A DNA stretch of 64,000 nt from Nostoc sp. CHAB 5824 (GTDB lineage: Bacteria; Cyanobacteriota; Cyanobacteriia; Cyanobacteriales; Nostocaceae): contig NZ_JAIVFT010000004.1 in the NCBI RefSeq assembly GCF_020829665.1, positions 131,613 through 195,612 of the forward strand, in the 5' to 3' direction. Of the stretch, positions 1 through 8,870 are shown in pieces. How positions within the stretch are numbered: the first letter of the stretch is position 1; the number at the start of each line of letters is the position of its first letter. A model generated the notes under the pieces. The model saw nothing but the letters and a program-made list of their open reading frames with translations, did no database searches and was not told the DNA's origin. Position numbers and translations under genes: made by a program.

Positions 1-273
1 GATTCCTCAAGGATGAAAAGGTTGCCTCAGATATTCGTGGCAGTGCAGCAGTGGCATTGAGCAACTTCGGGCAGGCGGCGGCTCAATACATCCCTGACAT
101 CCTCAGATTCCTCAAGGATGAAAAGGTTGCCTCAGATATTCGTCGCAGTGCAGCAGAGGCATTGAGCAACTTCGGGCAGGCGGCGGCTCAATACATCCCT
201 GACATCCTCAGATTCCTCAAGGATGAAAAGGTTGACTCATATATTCGTGGCAGTGCAGCAGAGGCATTGGGCA
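1..273. repeat. 105-bp tandem repeat encoding 35-residue HEAT units
   Basis: Unit starts fall at 54, 159 and 264 (period 105 bp), preceded by a partial unit at 1-53. Copies differ by only a few bases (for example ggc/cgc and gcc/gac changes), after which the repeat breaks off at about 275. The period is a multiple of three, so expansion or contraction keeps the frame. The array continues to the left of the window. Confidence 0.9.
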
Positions 274-2093
274 AGATCAGAAAACTGGAGTTAAAGGAAG
301 TTATTGTAATTCTGAATAATTTTTATGAACCTGGTTATTCAGAATATCTAAATTTGCGTTTTCTAACTTATTTTCTGGGTGGTGGCACTGAGAAAGTAAA
401 AACTCTACTCAAATGGCTTGGCTCTCCTCAAGTCGTTCCTGACAAACTCACACACGATGAAGGTGTCAAAACCCTCAACGTATTTCTGGAAGCTTGGAAT
501 AGTAGTCAGGGGCTTGAACGTTTACGCAACGACTTAGCCAAGCAAATTTCGGAAGTAGCCGCCAACAAAAATGTTTCTTGGAAATTACAGGATATTGGTT
601 TACTGCAAACTCACCACAGCAACCTCAAAAAAGTCAACTCCACCCATGCTAATGCGGTGCAGTCAGCAATAGATAAACTGGAGGTGTGGCAATGGTTTGT
701 CCGTAGCAGAAACACTATCCTCATTCACATTGCCTTTTGGCTTGCCCTAATCTTTGCCTACCCCAAATTTCCCCAAGTCCAAGCCATCTTCTTCTGGAAC
801 CCTTGGGTACGCCGTATTCTCGGCGTGGGCTATGTCGGCTTTCTCCTCACCTGGTTTCCACCCTTCCGCCGCAAATTATTTGAACCATTCAAACCTTCCC
901 TATTAGCCGATGCCGGGTTAGATAATTTTCATGAGCAATCATACTTCCCAGAGTCGAAAGTCAAAGTTCCCACTTCAGGAGACATCCAGCCAATTACCGC
1001 AGCCTTACCCAGTATTCAAGGACAAATTATCTTAGAAGGAGATTCCGGCTTAGGCAAGTCGATGTTTCTCCGTCATCTGTTGAAAAACTCCCAGCGCATA
1101 GTCGTTTATCTCCCCGCCCAAAAGTGTCATAAAGGCGTAATTGAGGCAATTCAAGACAAGCTACACGGCCAAGCCCAAGATGCCGGCTTCCTGAAAAACC
1201 TGATTTACAGTGGCGCGATAGATATCTGCATCGACGGACTCAACGAAGTCACCGCCGACACACGGGCGAAAATCTGCCAGTTTGTCGAAAGCTATTTCCG
1301 GGGCAACATTATAATGACTACCCAGCCCCTAGAGTGGACACCCCCCTCAACAGCCAAAACATACTACTTGCAGCCCCTTGAACAACAACAAATTCAAGAA
1401 TTTTTGATCTCCCGTCAGTCGCGACTCCCCAAAGATGCCAAAATTCAAGGTGCTGATTACGAAAAAGCCTGCACCAATTATTTAACAGAAGTCCTCAATA
1501 ACCAGCAAGTGAAAGAAGAGTTAGATGCTGTCCGCCGAACTCTTTCTAATCCAATGGATTTAACAGTGGTAGCGCTGATGCTATCACAAGATAAACAGCC
1601 AAACTTGTTTCGCCTGCAAGAACAGCAATACAACCTGATGGCGGCAGAATACCAGCAAGAATGGAAACAAGAATTTCCGCTCAAAAGATTTTCCGCCGCC
1701 ATCTACCAAATGCGACTCGAAGACAAACAAGCCTTACCCGCAGATGAATTTCACCAAGTTGCCATGTCTTTGGAAGATGAGAAATACAAGATGGTAGTCA
1801 GCCGTCAGTGGCAAGATGAAAAAGGCGAAGCTAAGAAAGAATGGTACTTCCGCCACGATAAAATCATGGATTTCTTCTTGGTGCAAAACTTTCTCGGCGA
1901 AACTGATGCCGCCGAAGGACTATTAGTTGATAGAATGGGCGACCCCCGTTTTCGTGGTGTTTATTTCTTGCTAGCAACGTTGCTGCCTTTAGATGCAGCC
2001 AAAGAACTGCGGGAAGATTTGATTCAATACGCGGCGGATACAAAAGACAATACGGTGAGTAATACTTTTGTGCAGTTGTTGCGAACTAGGTAA
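3..2093 (+). CDS. HEAT-repeat / membrane / NACHT-type STAND NTPase (5' end missing)
   Basis: The frame is open to the left edge, so the gene begins upstream and only its C-terminal part (about 697 codons) is present. Visible order: near-identical 35-residue HEAT-like repeats, a helical linker, two hydrophobic segments (codons at about 720-860), then a NACHT-like P-loop domain. Walker A reads GDSGLGKS (about 1039-1062) and Walker B reads ICIDGLNE (about 1219). The C-terminal part is a helical region without further repeats. Known of the family: STAND NTPases oligomerise on sensing a signal, and many bacterial NACHT proteins act in anti-phage defence or signalling. The membrane segments between sensor and ATPase suggest membrane anchoring. 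The role here is inferred; no effector domain is visible because the N-terminus is outside the window. Confidence 0.85.
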   Translation, partial: FLKDEKVASDIRGSAAVALSNFGQAAAQYIPDILRFLKDEKVASDIRRSAAEALSNFGQAAAQYIPDILRFLKDEKVDSYIRGSAAEALGKIRKLELKEVIVILNNFYEPGYSEYLNLRFLTYFLGGGTEKVKTLLKWLGSPQVVPDKLTHDEGVKTLNVFLEAWNSSQGLERLRNDLAKQISEVAANKNVSWKLQDIGLLQTHHSNLKKVNSTHANAVQSAIDKLEVWQWFVRSRNTILIHIAFWLALIFAYPKFPQVQAIFFWNPWVRRILGVGYVGFLLTWFPPFRRKLFEPFKPSLLADAGLDNFHEQSYFPESKVKVPTSGDIQPITAALPSIQGQIILEGDSGLGKSMFLRHLLKNSQRIVVYLPAQKCHKGVIEAIQDKLHGQAQDAGFLKNLIYSGAIDICIDGLNEVTADTRAKICQFVESYFRGNIIMTTQPLEWTPPSTAKTYYLQPLEQQQIQEFLISRQSRLPKDAKIQGADYEKACTNYLTEVLNNQQVKEELDAVRRTLSNPMDLTVVALMLSQDKQPNLFRLQEQQYNLMAAEYQQEWKQEFPLKRFSAAIYQMRLEDKQALPADEFHQVAMSLEDEKYKMVVSRQWQDEKGEAKKEWYFRHDKIMDFFLVQNFLGETDAAEGLLVDRMGDPRFRGVYFLLATLLPLDAAKELREDLIQYAADTKDNTVSNTFVQLLRTR

Positions 2094-2138
2094 TTTGTAA
2101 TTCGTAATTCAAGGCGGTTAGAAACAGCGTCTCTTATC

Positions 2139-2213
2139 GATCCCCCCTAACCCCCCTTAAAAAGGGGGGAACCGGAATTAAAGCCCCCCTTAAAAAGGGG
2201 GGTTGGGGGGATC
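2139..2213. repeat. Dispersed palindromic element (CCCCCCTTAAAAAGGGGGG type)
   Basis: Two palindromic cores of the form CCCCCCTTAAAAAGGGGGG lie back to back, bounded by GATCCCCC and GGGGGATC. The same module, with the CCGGTTCCCCCC context, recurs at 14281-14326. It lies 46 bp after the NACHT gene and could form a strong hairpin that ends transcription, but it looks like a dispersed Nostoc-type repeat. Open frames across it are artefacts of the repeat. Confidence 0.85.
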
Positions 2214-2294
2214 AATAACGTTTTGCTACCTACGAAATAACTTTTAAAAAATCCTCTTAGCCCACGGAAAAATAATCGCGTTTCACTGGTTGTA

Positions 2295-4226
2295 TTAACT
2301 TCGCTTTGAAGAAGATTGTTTCTGTTTTGAAACGCCACGCTGAGGGTTTAAAAATGGGGGAATGGGACAGTCTAGCGTCATTGCGATCGCTCTGAGTAAA
2401 TCTGCTTCTGACTGTGTAACTTTGTTATCCAAAAGTACCGTGTGGGCGCAGGCATCAACAATAGCTTGCTTGAGTTTGGGACTGGCAAGACGGAGGCGAT
2501 CAATACTCTTCTTAAGCTCAGTGAAATTACAAGTAAGTGGCGTATCTGGTTTTTCTTGCTCTCCAGCTTTGGGAAGCCGAAAAACTCCAGAACGAAAAGC
2601 ATAGGCGATGTCTTCATTGGACGCATCAGGTTGGGAGTGTCCGACGCGGGCAATTACAGACAATACTAATAGGCTATCTGGCCAAATCTGTTCGATGGAG
2701 GTGAATTCTATCGTTGTCGCAGATGTGGGATTTATACTAGGTTGGAGGCGATGCCAAAGTATTAACTGCAACACAAAATGCCACAATGATAAACTTCCGG
2801 TGGCTACAACTAAACCGTGGATGCATTTGCACAATCTTTGGCATTCTTTTGCAGAATTTTGGCGCAATACGGGTACTGCCAAATCCACAAGTGGTAAGCG
2901 AATGCTGGGATCTAACTGGCTAATTTCACTACTCAATTCCAGGGTTTTGTCTACCAACTCAGCAGGCTGCACCTCGCGTAACCAAGCAATTTGACGTTCT
3001 TGGATCTGGAGATTTTCTGTATCTAACGCTAGCGCAAAAGCGATCGCCATTGCACTTTGCTGCTCCCGCACGCCCAAACGCAGAGATTCTGGTAACTGCG
3101 ATAACAGCGCTTGAGCATAGGCAAAATGCTCTGGTGTGACGCTTCCAACTTGGTTTACAACCTGTTTTGGCATGGCATTGTCACCACCAGCAAAGCCCAT
3201 TGTTAGAGATTCCTGGGAGGGGGAACGCATCTGATTGCGAGATGGCATTGCTGGTAAATTGCTGACGTTTAAACCCCCAACACGGCGGATACGTTCTGCT
3301 AAGGGTGGGTGGGTAGAAAACATATTTTCCCAAAAAGAGGGGTTGAGGGCGTTGCCAAAAAACATGTGGCTAGCGGCTTCTGCACCCGGCGCAATCAAAC
3401 GTGAATCCATCTGTTGGAGCTTTTGGAAGACTCCGGTAAGTCCATTGGGGTTGCGAGTGAACTGTACAGCCGAAGCATCGGCGAGAAATTCCCGTTGGCG
3501 AGAGACTGCGGCTTTAATCAAGCGTCCACAGAGTAATCCGATACCGCCAATTGCCATCAGTGCCAAACCAAAAGCCCAGATAGGTAAACCCTTATCTTCT
3601 TTTCCTAGACGGAAGCTACCGCGAATTTGCCAGAGCAATTCCCCAGTTAAATAAATGAACAAAATCCCGTGCAGTAGTCCCACTAAACGCAAATTTAGCC
3701 GCATATCTCCATTGAGAATATGGCTGAATTCGTGGCCGATGACTCCTTGTAACTCATCCCGGCTCAGGTGTTGCAGAGTTCCACGGGTAACTCCAATTAC
3801 AGCATCATTGGGCGTAAATCCGGCAGCAAAGGCATTAATGCCGGTTTCTCTCTCAAGCAGATAAACTTCTGGGACGGAAATACCAGAAGCGATCGCCATT
3901 TCCTCGACAATATTTAATAGTTGTCGCCCTTGTTCATCCGCCATTTCTGGTAGCAGGAGTCTTCCCCCCAACTCCTCGGCAATTACGCTTCCGCCCTCAC
4001 GGAGAGAAGCAATTTTATAGAGACTTCCCACTGCGATCGCAACTATTGTAATCCCAGCCACGTAAAGAAATATCCCTGGATGCCACCAAATACGGGGAGC
4101 CATGCGGAACAGAAATAAAGTGGCAATATAAATTGCCATAATCATAACTGCGATCGACAGGGAAAATAACCCGATTAATTGTTGCGTATTTTGGCGTGCC
4201 CGATCCTGATGTTCAAAGAAATTCAT
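2295..4226 (-). CDS. M48 family zinc metallopeptidase (HtpX/Ste24-like), membrane bound
   Basis: An integral membrane protease. From the longer start the zinc motif HEFSH is at residues 167-171 and a third ligand candidate is the Glu in REFLAD (about 248). Hydrophobic segments lie at about 19-43, 51-72, 182-203 and 219-238. The approximately 300-residue C-terminal extension beyond the protease core is helical and ends with a segment that resembles TerB-like helices, making it about twice the length of HtpX. Two starts are possible: GTG at 4232, which directly abuts the lemA stop, or ATG at 4226, which has an AGGTG motif just upstream and is preferred. LemA and M48 genes are commonly neighbours, so joint action at the membrane is likely; the substrate is unknown. 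Confidence 0.9.
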   Translation of the reverse strand: MNFFEHQDRARQNTQQLIGLFSLSIAVMIMAIYIATLFLFRMAPRIWWHPGIFLYVAGITIVAIAVGSLYKIASLREGGSVIAEELGGRLLLPEMADEQGRQLLNIVEEMAIASGISVPEVYLLERETGINAFAAGFTPNDAVIGVTRGTLQHLSRDELQGVIGHEFSHILNGDMRLNLRLVGLLHGILFIYLTGELLWQIRGSFRLGKEDKGLPIWAFGLALMAIGGIGLLCGRLIKAAVSRQREFLADASAVQFTRNPNGLTGVFQKLQQMDSRLIAPGAEAASHMFFGNALNPSFWENMFSTHPPLAERIRRVGGLNVSNLPAMPSRNQMRSPSQESLTMGFAGGDNAMPKQVVNQVGSVTPEHFAYAQALLSQLPESLRLGVREQQSAMAIAFALALDTENLQIQERQIAWLREVQPAELVDKTLELSSEISQLDPSIRLPLVDLAVPVLRQNSAKECQRLCKCIHGLVVATGSLSLWHFVLQLILWHRLQPSINPTSATTIEFTSIEQIWPDSLLVLSVIARVGHSQPDASNEDIAYAFRSGVFRLPKAGEQEKPDTPLTCNFTELKKSIDRLRLASPKLKQAIVDACAHTVLLDNKVTQSEADLLRAIAMTLDCPIPPFLNPQRGVSKQKQSSSKRS

Positions 4227-4232
4227 AGACAC

Positions 4233-4820
4233 CTAAAAAGACACGCGTGGAGCATTTCTCATTTCTGGGGTAGCTTCGGCAAGCAATTCTGCAACAGTAA
4301 AGTTAAAAGTATTTGCTACAAGATTGCTGGGGAAAGATTCGCTTTTGGTGTTGTAAAGTGTCACTGCGTCATTAAAAGCTTGACGTGCAAAAGCAATCCG
4401 GTTTTCAGTGGAAGATAATTCTTCCATTACCTGAGTCATGGCGCGATCGGCTTTTAATTCAGGATAAGATTCTGAAAGTACCATCAACCGACTTAACGCA
4501 CCCGTTAGCGCCCCTTCAGCATTGCCCAATTGTTGCATCGCTTGTGGATCGCCGGGATTTTGTGCCGCACGACTGCTAGCATTAATTGCAGAATTCCGGG
4601 CGGCAATAACTGCTTCTAAGGTTTCTCGCTCATGTTTCATGTACCCTTTAGCAGTTTCCACTAAGTTGGGAATTAAATCATAGCGGCGCTGTAATTGAAC
4701 GTCGATTTGAGAGTAAGCATTTTTGTAACGATTGCGATACTTAACTAAATCGTTGTAACCATTAATGATAATTACAGCAACAATAGCAACTAAAGCAACA
4801 GAAAATATTAAAAGCCCCAT
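4233..4820 (-). CDS. lemA: LemA family protein
   Basis: 195 residues, typical LemA length. One N-terminal membrane segment (residues 1-20) is followed by the family signature YNDLVKYRNR and RRYDLIPNLVETAKGY, then long helices. LemA proteins have an N-terminus out, coiled helical domain and no known catalytic activity. The gene ends immediately before the M48 peptidase start, so the two form an operon with translational coupling likely. Other bacteria pair LemA with HtpX- or TPM-type proteins, consistent with a membrane or envelope quality-control function, which is inferred here. Confidence 0.93.
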   Translation of the reverse strand: MGLLIFSVALVAIVAVIIINGYNDLVKYRNRYKNAYSQIDVQLQRRYDLIPNLVETAKGYMKHERETLEAVIAARNSAINASSRAAQNPGDPQAMQQLGNAEGALTGALSRLMVLSESYPELKADRAMTQVMEELSSTENRIAFARQAFNDAVTLYNTKSESFPSNLVANTFNFTVAELLAEATPEMRNAPRVSF

Positions 4821-4881
4821 ATTTTTAGATGATTTACATCAGGTAATTACTTTTTTGCAGATTTACCAATGACGGTAATCC

Positions 4882-4911
4882 TTATATCCAGCAAAATTTA
4901 TGTGGATATAA
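4882..4911. promoter_or_regulatory. Inverted repeat upstream of lemA
   Basis: TTATATCCA (4882-4890) and TGGATATAA (4903-4911) are perfect 9-bp inverted arms separated by 12 bp, about 60 bp upstream of the lemA start. It could be an operator or a leader hairpin. There is no direct evidence for either. Confidence 0.35.
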
Positions 4912-4984
4912 AGATGAGTCTACTTGTAGCAAGTTGGCTTCGTCGTCTGTAAAATTAATTACGCAAATGTACTGATAATGCACG

Positions 4985-5017
4985 AGATCCCCGACTTCTT
5001 AAAGAAGTCGGGGATCT
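4985..5017. repeat. Perfect 16-bp-arm palindrome (AGATCCCCGACTTCTT type)
   Basis: Arms at 4985-5000 and 5002-5017 pair perfectly around one base. A second member with the same outer sequence but a different loop is at 19886-19918, so this is a dispersed hairpin family. It sits between the convergent-side 3' end of the 5.1-kb gene and the lemA promoter region. Confidence 0.85.
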
Positions 5018-5070
5018 AAGCCTTGCGATTTTCACCAATCAGATAGAATTGCTATATATCATCAGATAAG

Positions 5071-5322
5071 TCACCTATGAATCTGAATAAATAGGGAATA
5101 ACCACTTACAGCAAAAATAAAAAGGATAGCGGCAGGAAAAATTACTACATCTCTGACAATAAATAAAATCCAATCTTTTCTTAGTTCTTGTTTAAACTTG
5201 AGTTCTCGCAATTTTCGCTCAAGTTCTACGTCTTCTTGTGACTGCAAATTTTCAGGTGACAGAATTAATGGATTGTCGCCTTTGTTAGCAATTATTTTTG
5301 ATAAATCTGTTATTTCTGTCAT
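5071..5322 (-). CDS. Small hypothetical membrane protein
   Basis: 83 residues, not recognised. The first half is polar and charged with a likely coiled-coil stretch (residues 32-50, rich in E, K, L and R). The C-terminal third is one hydrophobic segment (about 53-76) ending IQIHR. ATG start at 5322. It could be a small membrane-anchored protein. Its neighbours do not suggest a role, and it lies next to a ParB-like relic, so it may be part of an accessory patch. Confidence 0.6.
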   Translation of the reverse strand: MTEITDLSKIIANKGDNPLILSPENLQSQEDVELERKLRELKFKQELRKDWILFIVRDVVIFPAAILFIFAVSGYSLFIQIHR

Positions 5323-5340
5323 GCTCTTTAGATACCAATA

Positions 5341-5469
5341 ATTTCAGTTTCAATATTTTGGTTATCATCTGTAATCCACATTAAAGATGATCTTTATGAA
5401 TTAGTAGCAGGAGAACAACATTATCGGGCTGTAAAAGAAGCAGGTCTGACAAGTTACACGCCTGAGTAG
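5341..5469 (+). pseudogene. ParB-like domain relic
   Basis: Frame 1 reads DDLYELVAGEQHYRAVKEAG, then ends at TAG 5467-5469. This matches the ParB/Srx core in which the E-L-[VI]-A-G-E-R-R-x-x-A box is diagnostic (here with Q and Y in place of the two Arg). No start codon or N-terminal strand is present upstream; the frame is closed at about 5299. It is a fragment of a ParB/sulfiredoxin-like gene whose last 16 bases overlap the 3' end of dus on the other strand. Confidence 0.55.
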
Positions 5470-6494
5470 GGTGCTAGGGCTAAAGTTCTTGTCAGATCAC
5501 CAAGGAGAACGCGATCGCAGAGGTTTAACAGTTCTACCTCGGTCTGCGTCTGTCGCATTAGCCGCAGGAAATGACCTTCAGCGTCAACACTCAGGGCAAT
5601 GTAGTTGAGGAACATTTTGAGGTAGCCTACACGCGATCGCACTGGCATAGTTGCTGCTGCGGGGGTTTGCCATAAGCGATCAATATAGTTGCGTACCTCT
5701 ACTAAAGGAACGGGCGCGATCGCCTCTCCTCGCAAAGCCTGCCGAATTTGATTAAAAAGCCAAGGGTTCCCAATCGCCCAGCGTCCCACCATCACACCCG
5801 CCGCGCCCGTTTGAGAAAGCACTTTAAGGGCAGTTGTCGCAGAATGGATATTGCCATTGGCAAGCACTGGACAATCAACCCGTTTCACCGCTTCAGCGAT
5901 CAAATCATATTTCACTGCCCCGTGGTACATATCTTTCACCGTGCGACCATGCAAACTCAGCAAATCAATGCTGTGGCGATTGATCATATCTAAAATTTCG
6001 TAAAAGTTATCTGTATTTTCAAAGCCTACGCGCATCTTCACGGTCAAAGGGCGATCGTTCACAGCAGAACGCAGTTCTCCCAAAATCCGATCCACTTTTT
6101 CTGGTGAGAGCAGCAATCCACCCCCAACGTTTTTGCGATAAATTCTAGGTGCTGGACAGCCCATGTTCAAGTCAACTCCAGCGATATTATAGTTGCAGAG
6201 TTCCTTTGCTGTTCTTACTAAGTCTGGAATGCTTTCGCCAATCATTTGAGCAAAAACGGGGCGACCCGTGTCGTTTTCGGTGATTGCTGTCAGAATGCTA
6301 CGATTGAGCCTTGAGGTATCGTTCACGCGGAAATACTCGGTAAAGAAGTAGTCAGGGCTGCCGTAGTAGGCAATGACCTTCATAAACCAGAGGTTTGTCA
6401 CATCCTGCATGGGTGCAAGAGCCATGAGGGGTATGTCTTTCTGGAGCGATTGGGGGAGCGATACCTGGGACATAGAGATTTCAGCGATCGACAA
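5454..6494 (-). CDS. tRNA-dihydrouridine synthase
   Basis: 346 residues, FMN-dependent reduction of uridines in tRNA D-loops. The N-terminal TIM barrel starts with MALAPMQDVTNLWF and carries the signature GVDLNMGCPAPRIYRKNVGG, whose Cys is the catalytic acid; later barrel motifs include LSLHGRTVKDMY and the FMN-phosphate loop GVMVGRWAIGNPWLF. Two close ATGs exist (residues 1 and 8); the upstream one is used. The C-terminus overlaps a ParB-like relic on the opposite strand. Which of the cyanobacterial Dus paralogues this is cannot be decided from sequence alone. Confidence 0.92.
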   Translation of the reverse strand: MSIAEISMSQVSLPQSLQKDIPLMALAPMQDVTNLWFMKVIAYYGSPDYFFTEYFRVNDTSRLNRSILTAITENDTGRPVFAQMIGESIPDLVRTAKELCNYNIAGVDLNMGCPAPRIYRKNVGGGLLLSPEKVDRILGELRSAVNDRPLTVKMRVGFENTDNFYEILDMINRHSIDLLSLHGRTVKDMYHGAVKYDLIAEAVKRVDCPVLANGNIHSATTALKVLSQTGAAGVMVGRWAIGNPWLFNQIRQALRGEAIAPVPLVEVRNYIDRLWQTPAAATMPVRSRVGYLKMFLNYIALSVDAEGHFLRLMRQTQTEVELLNLCDRVLLGDLTRTLALAPYSGV

Positions 6495-6613
6495 AGTATT
6501 ACTCTATCAAAAAAAGCCATATTTAATGCTTCTTTGCGATCACGTTAAGCGTTGTTAGAGATTTGTAAAAAATAAATTATCCCTATAGTTATTTTTATTT
6601 TACATAATATTTT

Positions 6614-6893
6614 TCAAGGTGAAATCCAGTTTTCCAACTGTAAATTAGAAATGCGGCTATAGTGACGAGTATTGTTTGTTAATAAAGTGTAATTTTCTGC
6701 AACTGCAAGACTAGCAATTAATAAATAAAATTCAGCAATAGTTTGTCCTATTCTACGGAGTTCTGCCTTGAATTCACCATACTTTCTGAGAGCAGGATCA
6801 GTTAAAGGTACAACGGGTAAGTTTTGCTCTTTCGCGGTAAGTATCTTTTTTATTAATAAGAGCTAACCAAAATCCTGTATCAACGATGATCAT
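6614..6893 (-). pseudogene. Decayed PIN-domain toxin (VapC-like)
   Basis: The ATG at 6893 overlaps the antitoxin stop by 14 nt, as in a vapBC operon, and the N-terminus MIIVDTGFWLALINKKD is a PIN start with its first acidic residue. The frame then stops (TGA) after 31 codons. A second frame carries the PIN C-terminus, from LPVVPLTDPALRKYGEF through AEFYLLIASLAVAENYTLLT to LENW. The middle of the domain, about 40-60 residues, is missing and the two parts are out of frame, so no functional toxin can be made. Confidence 0.75.
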
Positions 6894-7140
6894 ATTTAGG
6901 ATTTAATGTATTAAATAAAGCTTCCTTATATGTGGTTGATAAATTTTCTTTCAAAGAACAAGAACCAATTAATCCAATTTCATCAAACTTTTCATAGAGA
7001 CTTTTTTTCTGGCTATGATTTTCTGATTCTGCTTGTGGATAACGCTTTTTGAGTAACTGAATAAAATCAAGTAGTAAAATTTGAGCTTCTTCTGGTAAAG
7101 TATCAATATCTCTAGATATTTCTTCAAATTTTATAAGCAT
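6880..7140 (-). CDS. VapB-like antitoxin (DUF2281 type), partner of a broken PIN toxin
   Basis: 86 residues. The N-terminus LPEEAQILLLDFIQLLKKR resembles the short helical region of DUF2281/VapB-type antitoxins, and the rest is charged with YEKFDEIGLIGS. Its 3' end overlaps the ATG of the decayed PIN gene, the usual translational coupling of such pairs. The reading frame is intact while the toxin is destroyed. Confidence 0.65.
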   Translation of the reverse strand: MLIKFEEISRDIDTLPEEAQILLLDFIQLLKKRYPQAESENHSQKKSLYEKFDEIGLIGSCSLKENLSTTYKEALFNTLNPKYDHR

Positions 7141-7287
7141 AATTAACTTCTAAGATTGAGAAAAATTTTAGCATGACCTTATTATAGACTACTTTTAAAC
7201 CGATCTCATCTGATAAATTTCTAATTTCTAAAGGCATACAGTCAAATAATATTTTAAATTTTAAACTAAATTCGTTGATACCAGAGG

Positions 7288-8715
7288 CTAGAGAATCTTG
7301 TTATTGGTTTGAAGCAGCGAAGATATAGAATTAGATTGTAGCCATACAAATAGTTTTATACTTCCCCTATTAGAGTCAGTTAGTTTATACTCACCCCTTA
7401 AAATTTGTTCTAGAGCTTGACTATTAAACCTTGACTTGTCTTTCATGAGGTCTTCAAACATAGCTAGTGGAAATAGTATACTCTCAACTTCTACATCATC
7501 TTCACTAAACCTAATCATCTCAAATCTAAATTTATAACCAGACCATCTGATAGTAGGTAGTCTATCAACTGAATTTTTGGCATTTTCTATTATGTTGTTA
7601 TACTCAAGACTAGGATTTTTCTGATTGTGCATTATCCACCAGTAAACATTGTGTCTAACAAAATTCTTTCCATTGTCGTTAGTACATACTTCTATTTCTA
7701 TATCATCCACATAAACAAACTGACGAGTCATTACTCTAACTTCACCTTCAGCCATTGGTTCTAATTCCTCCCAAGGTTTAACTTCAACTTTATTTTTATA
7801 ATTACTATTTAAAGATTGATTCTTATAAATATTTTCTACTGGAATAGGATCATCTTCTAATGCTTCTAAACCTGATGTATTATCCTCATTTTCTTCTTTT
7901 TTATCTAAAATTAATTCTAGCTGTTCCCTACTAAATGCCCTAAGTTCTATTCCAGCTAGAGTCCGACGGTTTGAATGTTCCATGAAGTAAACTAAACCAT
8001 CAAATGGAGATAAATCTATTCTTAACCCGTTGTATTCAGTCTCCCATAAACCAAATTTACCTGAAGATTTAGGATAAGTTTTGTATTCTTTCCACTTTAG
8101 TGAGCTAGCCTTTTTATTAATGTTCTTTAATGCAGTTCTAATACTTCCAGAGAATCCTTTCATCCCATAAACAGGATATACTAAATATATTGTTGGTAGT
8201 TCTTCATCTGATATTGGATCAAAGCCAACTATCATAACATTGAGCTTGGCTAGCTGCTGTAGACTTTGCTGTAAAGCAGTTTCGACTGGAGTTATTTTTC
8301 TAATGGGTACTACTACTTTAGACCAATTAAGGGGTGGTTTGTATAACTTGATAAACTCATTTTCGAGATTTGATAGATTTTCTATATCACTACTACAAGT
8401 CAACCAACTAATACTAAGAGTATTTTTTCGATTAAATCTTTTTAGCTGATTAAATCTATGATGTGCTTTCCATCTTTCAACTAAATTAATAGTTCTACCT
8501 ATATAAATAATCTGACCTTTACTGTCAAATACAAAGTAGATAGCTGCACAATTAGGAAGACGGTCTTTGTCAACTAAATAAACTGATGGTAATTCAAATA
8601 TTTTGATGTTTTCTAGCAAAATTAGACACCCATAAATAAAAGATATATATTTTGAATTATGCTTTATAGAAACATCAAAAGCTATATGATAAAAACCGCA
8701 AATATACGCAAACAT
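7288..8715 (-). CDS. GIY-YIG domain protein of unknown function
   Basis: About 475 residues. Near the N-terminus IYFVFDSKGQIIYIGRTINL followed by VERWKAHHR is a GIY-YIG nuclease-type fold with the Tyr pair and the Arg/His region, as in excision and homing-type nucleases. The remaining 350 residues are not recognised; they are rich in charged residues and contain no membrane segment. Start choice is uncertain: TTG 8721 and ATG 8715 lie in dispersed-repeat sequence and give a non-protein-like first 35 residues, whereas TTG at 8619, just before ENIKIFELPSVYLV, gives a more natural start. AT-rich compared with its neighbours, which suggests an accessory gene. Confidence 0.7.
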   Translation of the reverse strand: MFAYICGFYHIAFDVSIKHNSKYISFIYGCLILLENIKIFELPSVYLVDKDRLPNCAAIYFVFDSKGQIIYIGRTINLVERWKAHHRFNQLKRFNRKNTLSISWLTCSSDIENLSNLENEFIKLYKPPLNWSKVVVPIRKITPVETALQQSLQQLAKLNVMIVGFDPISDEELPTIYLVYPVYGMKGFSGSIRTALKNINKKASSLKWKEYKTYPKSSGKFGLWETEYNGLRIDLSPFDGLVYFMEHSNRRTLAGIELRAFSREQLELILDKKEENEDNTSGLEALEDDPIPVENIYKNQSLNSNYKNKVEVKPWEELEPMAEGEVRVMTRQFVYVDDIEIEVCTNDNGKNFVRHNVYWWIMHNQKNPSLEYNNIIENAKNSVDRLPTIRWSGYKFRFEMIRFSEDDVEVESILFPLAMFEDLMKDKSRFNSQALEQILRGEYKLTDSNRGSIKLFVWLQSNSISSLLQTNNKIL

Positions 8716-8763
8716 ACGCAAACTTATCCGCGTTTAACTGCGTACATCTGCGGTTTGAAAATC

Positions 8764-8857
8764 CTTAATGCACTAACCCGATCGCACTTTTCTTGAAGTC
8801 TCCACAGTCACGCTGTAATTTCCCCACGTTTCCAGATAAAAGTATCCCGCTTCTAGC
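8764..8857 (-). pseudogene. Decayed copy of the transketolase-like gene 3' end (copy 3)
   Basis: Read on the minus strand, this stretch aligns with the last roughly 130 bp of the gene ending at 10049 (gatacttt..tggaaacgtgg..gaaa, then gcgatcg and ttagtgcatta), but about 40 bp in the middle are deleted and it is frameshifted. A better preserved copy lies at 9209-9300. Confidence 0.75.
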
Positions 8858-8870
8858 TCAAAAATAAAGT

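Noticed and set aside
1478..1702. Minus-strand frame inside the NACHT gene
   Set aside because: Shadow frame rich in Cys and Ser, opposite a well supported gene.
2147..2338. 63-codon minus-strand frame with PLFKGG motifs
   Set aside because: Translation of the CCCCCCTTAAAAAGGGGGG repeat.
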